From Candidatus Brevefilum sp. (GTDB taxonomy: Bacteria > Chloroflexota > Anaerolineae > Anaerolineales > Anaerolineaceae), in contig JARGGB010000001.1 of the NCBI GenBank assembly GCA_029210815.1, forward strand, positions 1 through 64,000: a stretch of DNA of 64,000 bases, given 5' to 3'. The translations under genes and the position numbers were made by a program. This document shows positions 26,881-34,800 of this stretch, in pieces; within the stretch, counting starts at the first letter, position 1; every line of letters starts with the position of its first letter. Under the pieces are notes generated by a model that ran no database searches, was not told the origin of the DNA, and saw only the letters and a list, made by a program, of their open reading frames with translations.

Positions 26881-28314
26881 ATGAGACTTAACCAGTATCA
26901 AGGTCAAAACCAGGTACAGAGCCCGATGACATCAGCGCACATAGCGCAAACGATGACCTTGCTCTATATGACGTCAACTGAATTATTACAAACTATTGAC
27001 GTTGAATTATCTAAAAACCCGGCACTTGAATTGGTGAACGAACGAAGATGTCCCATGTGCGGCAGGAAATTGCCGCTGCAGGGTCCCTGCCCTATTTGCA
27101 GTCAGCCTAAAACTCTCAACCCCGATGAAACTATTGTATTTGTTTCCCCCAGAGATGATTTTTACAACTACAGCGGTTCTGGTAAGTCCTACAGCGATGA
27201 CATGCCAGAAGATCCTTACTCTTCTATTCCACTTAACCTACCCACCTATGTCTTGCGCCAGGTTGCACCGGAATTAGAAAAAGACGAGCGTGAAATTGCA
27301 GCGATGATTCTGACAAATCTCGACGACGATGGATTCTTAGACATTGAAGTTCATGAAATTTGTCGTTTCCATCACACAAGACCCAGCAAAGTCGAGGCGA
27401 TCCTTAAAAAAATCCAGCGATGTGATCCCCTGGGTGTTTCAGCAAGAAATATCAAGGAAGCTTTGTTAGCACAGGTGGAGTTCTTATCTGAATCTTCAAA
27501 TATTCCAGAATTTGTTCGTCGAGCAATTTCAGAAGAATTCGAATTATTACAAAAGCGTCAGTACAGCGAACTTGCGAAAAAGCTTGGTACAAGTGTTCAA
27601 AAGATTAAACTCGTGTCCCATTACATCAGTGAAAACCTGAATCCCTTTCCTGCTCGAGCAAATTGGGGAACCTTCAGACAGCCCAATGACAATACACCAG
27701 ATGTGTTTCATCAACCTGATATTCTGATTTATTATCTCGACAACAAACCTGGGAACCCCCTGATCATTGAAATCATCACCCCTTCACGGGGCACCCTTCG
27801 ATTAAATCCATTATTCAAGAAAGCATTAAAAGAACAATCAGAAGATAAACAAGAGGAATGGAAAAAGGACCTCGATAAAGCATCCCTGCTCATCAAGTGC
27901 ATCCAGCAGCGCAACAATACCATGCGTCAACTTATGGGAAAAATTGTTGAGGTGCAAAAATCATATATAATTCATGGTGATGTCCATCTTGAACCTTTAA
28001 CCCGGGCCGAGGTGGCAGAAAATCTGGATGTTCATGAATCAACAATTTCAAGGGCTGTAGCAAATAAGACTGTTCAGCTCCCAAACCGGAAGATCATACC
28101 GATGTCTACTTTTTTCGATCGCAGTTTATCTGTCAGAGCAATTATGCGCAACATTATTGAGAACGAAAATCATGCGATGAACGATACGGAAATCCGCAAG
28201 AGCCTGGAAAAGCAGGGCATTCAGGTTGCTCGCAGAACAGTCGCAAAATATCGTGCAATGGAAGGCATTTTGCCAGCACACCTACGCCGAATCGAAAAAT
28301 TTGCAACCGCTTGA
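26881..28314 (+). CDS. rpoN: RNA polymerase sigma-54 factor
   Basis: 477 residues from ATG 26881, eight bases after CCAGGAG; a TTG at 26833 lies within the promoter and is rejected. Region I (glutamine-rich activator-contact helix, MRLNQYQGQNQVQSPMTSAH) is followed by a four-cysteine knuckle (C57, C60, C70, C73) not typical of RpoN, then the core-binding domain (about 115-300), the -12 binding HTH and the RpoN box ARRTVAKYRAM near residue 455. It reads -24/-12 promoters and needs an AAA+ activator, which the operon supplies two genes on. Confidence 0.96.
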   Translation: MRLNQYQGQNQVQSPMTSAHIAQTMTLLYMTSTELLQTIDVELSKNPALELVNERRCPMCGRKLPLQGPCPICSQPKTLNPDETIVFVSPRDDFYNYSGSGKSYSDDMPEDPYSSIPLNLPTYVLRQVAPELEKDEREIAAMILTNLDDDGFLDIEVHEICRFHHTRPSKVEAILKKIQRCDPLGVSARNIKEALLAQVEFLSESSNIPEFVRRAISEEFELLQKRQYSELAKKLGTSVQKIKLVSHYISENLNPFPARANWGTFRQPNDNTPDVFHQPDILIYYLDNKPGNPLIIEIITPSRGTLRLNPLFKKALKEQSEDKQEEWKKDLDKASLLIKCIQQRNNTMRQLMGKIVEVQKSYIIHGDVHLEPLTRAEVAENLDVHESTISRAVANKTVQLPNRKIIPMSTFFDRSLSVRAIMRNIIENENHAMNDTEIRKSLEKQGIQVARRTVAKYRAMEGILPAHLRRIEKFATA

Positions 28315-28321
28315 GTAAAAT

Positions 28322-30277
28322 GTGACCCAAAATATAATCGAAAACCTGGCAAATGTTGAATTTTCAAAGAATGAAGGGATTCAAGCAATCCTGACCTTGA
28401 TTGATTTAATTCAGGACCCTGCAATTATTTACAACCAAACAGAAAACAAAATTCTTACAGCCAACAACCCCCTGTTTTTGCTGACAAACCTTGGGGAAAA
28501 CGATTTCCTCGGTCAGCCGATTGAGATCCTTCTTCCTGACATTTCCGACACCGATCCAATCTCTGGACATGACCAAAAAGCCTTTCTAAAGCACAAGAAA
28601 CAGCCTTTGATCCCTGTCAGGGTAAAGATCTTTCCCCTCACCCATAAACAGAATTTGCTGCTCCTGACCTTTCAGCCTGAAGGGATAACGACGAGCCAAT
28701 CAAGGCTCCGTGAACAGGTTAAATTTATCGAGAACCTGAAACGCTTCTTCAAAAATCAAAACAAGAATAATCTCTCTGAAACACTCTCACATATTGTTAA
28801 GGAATCAGCGAGAATCTTAGAGTCGGAGTTTATCTCAATCTATAAAGCCAGCGGTGGAAAACCACAGTTGGTGCAATATCAGTCCAATGATGAGCGTTTG
28901 GCTTCCGATTACCCAAAGGTTCTATCGGGTGAGGAACTGGTCAACGCATCAGACGCGGTCGAGTGGCGGTCCGAATTTCCACCAAAGACCCATCTTCAAA
29001 AGACTGCTGCAAATGCAGGTTATAAGTTTCTGATCACAGCACCTCTGGGAAACGAAGAGTCAAAATTCGGCTTATTAATTGCCGGAAGTAAACAGTCAAA
29101 TCCAACACAGGTAAGCCTTCCCCTCACAGAACTATTAGCTGTTTACATAACAGAATTAATGGAAGACCAGATTTCCCTTCAAAACTTAAAAAATCTCTCA
29201 AGTAAAATCAGGCAAGTCGTAAAAATTCAAAATGAGATAATCGAGAATCTTGACGAAGGTGTTATTATCCTCGCTCCGGATCTGACAATTGCAGAGACCA
29301 ATCCTGCTATTGAAACAATCCTTGGTTACGCCAATGTTGAAGCGTTGCGGCAGCCAATTGATTCCATATTAATCGGGTCCGAATCGCTTGGTTCTGCACT
29401 CTCATCAGCCAGGCAAGGCATCCCAACTCTCACAGGCGGTGACCTGACATTGCACCATCGCAATGGCACGTCCTTCCCTGCTCAAATAATGATGTCCCCG
29501 GTCATGCAGAATGGACATGTCCTTTCAATTATTATTTTAATCAAGGACATCAGCCAGCAAGAACAGAACCAGGCAGCCAGAAAACAACTGGAACAGCGCG
29601 CCATACTGGGAGAAGTCATGGCAATTTTTGCCCATGAGGTGCGTAACCCTATTAACGCAATCATGCTTTCACTACAAGTCATTGAAGACAATTTATCTGA
29701 GGGTGATGAAAATCTTAAATGGATTGATAATATGCGGGATGAATGCAATAAATTGCTGTACTTAATGGAAAGTGTGCTTTCATTTGCCAAGCCCCTGGAA
29801 TATAAAATGTCTGGTGTGGACCTGGACTTCATGGTAAGGCATATTCTAGACAGATGGCACCCGAGGCTGCTCCGTTTGAACATTTCATCGTATTACGAAT
29901 CACAGGTTGGTAATCCCATTGTTGAAGGTGATCTGAGAGCGCTTGAACAAGTTTTTACAAATATCATCAGTAATTCCGTCAATTCAATGAGCGAAGAAGG
30001 AGGCACCCTGGGCATTCGCATTACCGAACCCGAGCTTGAAGAGGATCGAAAATTTTTCCAGGTGATCCTGACAGATTCGGGGCACGGCATTCCTGATGAA
30101 ATCAAAGCACATTTATTTAAACCATTTGTTACTGGTTCAGATCATGGAACTGGCCTGGGATTAGCAATAACCCAGAGGATTATTAATGCCCATAAAGGTA
30201 AAATTGAGGTGGACAGTTACACAGGAGGCACAATTTTTAGAATTTTCCTGGTGAAAAAGAAAGGCATGCTTGATTAA
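28322..30277 (+). CDS. Cytoplasmic PAS/GAF sensor histidine kinase, NtrB-like
   Basis: 651 residues beginning with GTG. There is no membrane helix. In order: a PAS-like domain (about 15-110), a GAF-like domain (about 140-285), a PAS domain (about 300-415), HisKA with phospho-acceptor His438 in FAHEVRNPINAI, and an HATPase with an N-box around NIISNSVNSM, DSGHGI and GTGLGLAI. It should sense an internal signal and phosphorylate the regulator whose ATG overlaps its stop codon by one base. The signal is unknown. Confidence 0.93.
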   Translation: MTQNIIENLANVEFSKNEGIQAILTLIDLIQDPAIIYNQTENKILTANNPLFLLTNLGENDFLGQPIEILLPDISDTDPISGHDQKAFLKHKKQPLIPVRVKIFPLTHKQNLLLLTFQPEGITTSQSRLREQVKFIENLKRFFKNQNKNNLSETLSHIVKESARILESEFISIYKASGGKPQLVQYQSNDERLASDYPKVLSGEELVNASDAVEWRSEFPPKTHLQKTAANAGYKFLITAPLGNEESKFGLLIAGSKQSNPTQVSLPLTELLAVYITELMEDQISLQNLKNLSSKIRQVVKIQNEIIENLDEGVIILAPDLTIAETNPAIETILGYANVEALRQPIDSILIGSESLGSALSSARQGIPTLTGGDLTLHHRNGTSFPAQIMMSPVMQNGHVLSIIILIKDISQQEQNQAARKQLEQRAILGEVMAIFAHEVRNPINAIMLSLQVIEDNLSEGDENLKWIDNMRDECNKLLYLMESVLSFAKPLEYKMSGVDLDFMVRHILDRWHPRLLRLNISSYYESQVGNPIVEGDLRALEQVFTNIISNSVNSMSEEGGTLGIRITEPELEEDRKFFQVILTDSGHGIPDEIKAHLFKPFVTGSDHGTGLGLAITQRIINAHKGKIEVDSYTGGTIFRIFLVKKKGMLD

Positions 30278-31458
30278 TGAGCGCAACAATACTTGTCGTA
30301 GATGATGTCGATACAGCCCGAGAAGCCATCACAGACAGCTTAAGAAAAGATGGCAAAGAAGTTCTTGAAGCCGGCACACTGAAAGAAGCACGAGGATTTT
30401 TAGAAATGGGCAAAGTGGATATTTGCGTCCTCGACATTTTACTGCCTGACGGAAATGGATTATCACTTTTAGATGAAGTTGTACAGATGGATGAGCAGCC
30501 CAAATTCATCATCATCACAGCCCATGGTCAAATTGATTACGCTGTTGAAGCGATGAAGAAAGGGGCATTGGACTTTATCACCAAGCCCATCGAGATGAAA
30601 ACACTCAAGAATTCCATTCAAAGGGCTGAGGAATTGGTCGCAATGAAGCGAGAATTGGACCATCTTAGAAGCTCTCAATCTTCAACCTCAAAATTTGTTG
30701 TTGGACACCACCCACGCATGAAAGCTCTCATTAACCTTGCCCAGAGGGCTTCTGAAGCCTCTGCTTCCATCTTAATAACAGGTGAATCCGGAACGGGTAA
30801 GGAGATTATGGCGACCTTTATTCACCAGGTTGGACCTAGGCAGCAGCACCCATTCATCGCCGTCAACTGCGCAGCAATCGCAAACACTTTGCTCGAATCC
30901 GAGTTATTTGGCCACGAAGCTAACGCTTTCACAGGCGCATCCAATAAGAGAAAGAACGGTTTGATGGAAGTCGCTGACGGCGGCATTCTTTTCCTTGATG
31001 AAATTTCATCCATGCCCCTGGATATGCAGGCAAAACTTTTACGTGCCATTGAAGAACGAGCCTTCCGCAGAGTCGGAGGGACAACCCTTATCAGAGTTGA
31101 TGTTCAAATAATCGCAGCCTCAAACCAGGATCTTAAAGAAATGATCAAACGGGGTGAATTCAGAGAAGACCTCTACTATCGGCTCAAGGTTGTTGACCTC
31201 GACCTTCCCCCACTCAGAAAACGGAAAGAGGATATTCCGGAATTGGTTGGCTTGCTCTTGAAGCAAAGCAACATGTCCATGGGAATAAACATTCAGGACG
31301 TCACACCACGGGCAATGCAAGCCTTAATGGAATACCAATGGCCAGGTAATATTCGAGAATTAAGGAATGCACTGGAGCGCGCCATCATTTTCTGCGATGA
31401 CCCCGCGATCGACATCCATCATCTGCCTTCTGAAATCAAAGATACCTATGTAAATTAA
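30277..31458 (+). CDS. Sigma-54 dependent response regulator lacking a DNA-binding domain
   Basis: 393 residues. Receiver domain 1-120 (acidic pair Asp9/Asp10, phospho-acceptor Asp53, Lys103). AAA+ domain about 140-375 with Walker A GESGTGKE (169-176), Walker B ILFLDE (237-242) and REDLYYRL arginine-finger region. The sigma-54 contact loop reads NAFTGA (216-221), Asn216 replacing the first Gly of GAFTGA. After the AAA+ lid (WPGNIRELRNALERAI) the protein ends at 393 with no Fis-type HTH, so it probably works from solution on RpoN holoenzyme, as FlgR does. Confidence 0.93.
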   Translation: MSATILVVDDVDTAREAITDSLRKDGKEVLEAGTLKEARGFLEMGKVDICVLDILLPDGNGLSLLDEVVQMDEQPKFIIITAHGQIDYAVEAMKKGALDFITKPIEMKTLKNSIQRAEELVAMKRELDHLRSSQSSTSKFVVGHHPRMKALINLAQRASEASASILITGESGTGKEIMATFIHQVGPRQQHPFIAVNCAAIANTLLESELFGHEANAFTGASNKRKNGLMEVADGGILFLDEISSMPLDMQAKLLRAIEERAFRRVGGTTLIRVDVQIIAASNQDLKEMIKRGEFREDLYYRLKVVDLDLPPLRKRKEDIPELVGLLLKQSNMSMGINIQDVTPRAMQALMEYQWPGNIRELRNALERAIIFCDDPAIDIHHLPSEIKDTYVN

Positions 31459-31483
31459 CAAAATTTCCCCTCTATATATTATT

Positions 31484-31500
31484 TTGGCACAGATATTGCT
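31484..31500 (+). promoter_or_regulatory. Sigma-54 promoter of the TPR/protease operon
   Basis: TTGGCAC (31484-31490), five bases, TTGCT (31496-31500): a full match to the -24/-12 consensus with correct spacing. Start expected near 31511, 26 bases before the ATG of the small membrane protein. Confidence 0.9.
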
Positions 31501-31502
31501 AC

Positions 31503-31534
31503 AACACCTCCAGAGACATTTATCAGGAGGTGTT
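31503..31534 (+). repeat. Perfect 9-bp inverted repeat over start site and ribosome site
   Basis: AACACCTCC (31503-31511) and GGAGGTGTT (31526-31534) are exact complements with a 14-base spacer. The right arm contains the Shine-Dalgarno GGAGG for the gene at 31537; the left arm straddles the predicted start of transcription, so most of it would not be in the mRNA. That favours a DNA operator over an RNA hairpin. Confidence 0.6.
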
Positions 31535-31536
31535 TT

Positions 31537-31869
31537 ATGTTTAGTACCGCTTTTGAATTTCAAATCACCATGGCGACTGTTCTATTTCTATTGGGATTGG
31601 TCGTCATGGTCATCAGCATATTCATCCTAACCCGCCAAGCAATTGGACGAGATGTCCACACAATTGCCAGTCAAACCTCGAAATTGGCTGAAAAAGGCAT
31701 AACAGAAAATATTGCCGGCTTGGTCGGGAATGCATCAGCGCTGATCAACGCATTACATGATCTCTCAAAAACAAATACAGGCATTGGCGTATTCTTGGTC
31801 TTTCTGGGAATTGCATTGTTGACAACTGCTTATTTCATTTCCAGAAATTTAGGCATCACACCTTATTAA
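31537..31869 (+). CDS. Small two-helix membrane protein of unknown function
   Basis: 110 residues. One membrane helix near the N-terminus (about 9-32), a polar amphipathic middle (34-82, with many Ser/Thr/Ala and a short Gly-Asn segment) and a second helix (about 83-104). GGAGG lies seven bases upstream. It is the first gene behind the sigma-54 promoter, followed after 30 bases by the giant TPR gene. No family recognised; it could anchor or be acted on by the downstream proteins. Confidence 0.8.
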   Translation: MFSTAFEFQITMATVLFLLGLVVMVISIFILTRQAIGRDVHTIASQTSKLAEKGITENIAGLVGNASALINALHDLSKTNTGIGVFLVFLGIALLTTAYFISRNLGITPY

Positions 31870-31899
31870 AAACAACGATAACAAGGATAGGAGATCGCC

Positions 31900-34800
31900 A
31901 TGCCTTTAGAGGGATTGCTTGATTTAATTAGAACACAGTTTTCACCTGAGCAAAGACAAATGATTGTCAGCAGCCTGCAGCAAGATTCCCTGGTCTGGCA
32001 ATTCGCGCAGGATGAAGGCACAAGTTTGCCTTACTTTCAATCAAAAGTATCAGACATAGTGTCTTTTTCACCTGGAAGAATTAGCTTATGGCTAATTGGC
32101 AACGCAACGGGGCATGATTTAGAAAATCTTGATAACTTAGACAATCAAATTCCAGAAGAAATTTACCAACGGTCTTCTCAATCATTAGAGACTCTTAGCA
32201 ATACGGGCTTGCCGCCTGCAGATCTTACTTCTGCTGGTTTGTTAGCCCTGTCTGTTCGTGAATCCCGAAGAACTAAAGGTCATTGGCAGGGCATTGCTGG
32301 AGAATTATTTGGAAAGTCAAAAATAGTTGATATACAAAAATTCTTTCAAATTTGGCGAACCCCCTTTGCATGTCTATTCTCATACAGCCCGGACTTCAAT
32401 GATTTAATCCTGGATTTCTTGAATTCCGAAAAAGAATTTTTGGCTAAAGCAATCGTACCCCTAAGCATCCATGCTTACTTAGCCAATCCAATAAAGAGTG
32501 AAAATAGATTGGATCAAATATTTCAGCTGTATGTTAATCGTTCACAAGACCTGCAGCTTGACAGCCTAAAATGGCTTGAAATTTTCCACAGGTTTGACTT
32601 GCGCAAAATATTAGCTAAAAGTTACCTCGAAACAAAGAAAAATATCGACTTTTCTGCAGGTGTTTATGCCGAGATTGAAGCATTTAAAGCTTTAAATCAA
32701 GAAACCGATCCATTAGAAAAACAAATCAGGTATTCTTTGCCTGAAGACCTGAATCGATTAGCCGCTTATTACTACTACAGCGGGGATCAGCAAAGATCAT
32801 CAGAAACATATCAGCTATCCAGCGATCTGTTGAAATTTCTGGAATCACAAACATTGTTCCAATCGATTAATTCTCAAAAAGGTCAGACCTCCCCAACAAG
32901 CTGGATGGGTTTGATGGCTTCGCTTCCAAATTCAAAGACAATAAAACATTTTTACGTCAAAACGCTCATCGAATTGGGAAATTTGGACGAGGCAGAGGAA
33001 AAACTTGATTTTTTATCAGACTCTGATGAAAAACATATTCTGAAGACAAAGATTGAACAAAACAAGAACGATGAAGTACGGATCGACACAAATCAAGTCA
33101 ATATCAAGCAAAAAGAAAATTCCGGGTTCCCATCCTACTACGTCCATAATGCCCAATTTGATAAGGTCGGATATTTACTTCAAATGCTTGAAGCTCAAAA
33201 AGATAATCAAGCCATCATCAAATTCGCTGATGATATTCTAAAGAATCAATTCCAAAATTTAGATATCGTCAAAAAAATCAGGGACGTTTACGAGAAATCA
33301 CAACTGTTTGACAAAGCCCTGACATTAACCTCCTACCTTGAACTTAGGGAACCGGAAAACAAGGATAACCAACGAGCACTTGCCCGACTCTACAGCAAGA
33401 ACAATCGATGGGAAGATACCTTTGCGACATCACAGTCGTTTATCAAATCAACGCCGACTCCAGCAGTTGAAGATCTTGAAATTTTTGCCGAATCTGCCAT
33501 AAAAACAAATCGGGTTGACATAGCAATCTCAGTCTGCCAAAACATCCTTAAGAAGGATTCGCACAACACAAAAGCTTTAATCCTTCTTGGTGAAAGTTTT
33601 ATGCACAAGGGAGACATTATCAAAGCCATACAGCATATGGAAAATGTTGTCGAAATGATCCCTGAAGAACCTGAGACTTGGCTGACACTAGCCCGATTAT
33701 GGGCCCACAACGGACAAAAGGATCGATCCTTTGAAATCTTGAATAAAGGTGTTTTGGCATTGCCAAACGAGCCAAAACTTCTTCGAGCCTATGGCAAAGC
33801 ACTGTTGGATCGAAAAGCTCCTGCGGAGGCATTGCCCCACCTGGAGAAAGCGCACGAAATTGACCTCGAAGATTTACAGGGAAGCCTTGTTTTAGCAAAC
33901 GCACAACATCAATTAGGTCATTTTGATGCAGCATGGCGTTTGTTAGCACCCTTTGAAACGACCTACCCACAATATCCTGCTGTCTCAAAATTACTGGGTA
34001 AAGTTATGCTGGACATGGGCAGGGAGAAATCAGCTGAGCCCATACTGATTTTTGCAGCAGAGCAATACCCGGAAGATATCGATATTGTTTTAACAGCAGC
34101 AAGATTGATCATCAACAAATTTGAAAACAGTTTTGAAGAAACCCCTGAAGAAAATTTGGTGAGAGTTAATGAAATCCTCAATAAAGCACTCGAGATCAGT
34201 CCCAGCCAAATAGTTCTGAAATTACATCTGGCTGATATTGAAAGGCTGAGTGGTAATATTCAAACTGCCCTTGATCAATACAAAGCGCTTTCTGATGAAA
34301 TTTCCTCTGAAAAGTCTTCTTTAAATTGGCGCCTCAATTATGGCATCGGTAAAACATCGATTGCTCTCGGCGAGTTTGACATGGGATTGGCGGCACTCCA
34401 GGATGCGGGTTCAGAACAACCTGAAAATCTGCTCATTATCCACGGATTGGTGGAGGCTTACCAGGCTGCTGATTTACAGTCAAAAGGCAGGGATTTAGCA
34501 AACACAGCACTCAGATTAGCGCCACAAGACATAACGAATATTCTCTGGTTTGCGAATTTCAAAACTAAAAACAACGAACCAGAAGAAGCCGTAAATGCCC
34601 TGAGAGAGGCATTGCGCATCAATCCTGATAAACATCAACTTAAACTCTGGTTGGCAAAAATCCATTTATCGATTGGCGACCATGAAGAGGCAAAACAAAT
34701 TCTTTCTGATCTGACAAATCTAGAAAATACTTCCCCTGAAGACCTTCACCAGGCTGCCTATACTTGTGTTCGCATGAATGAATTAGCACTAGCGGTAGAA

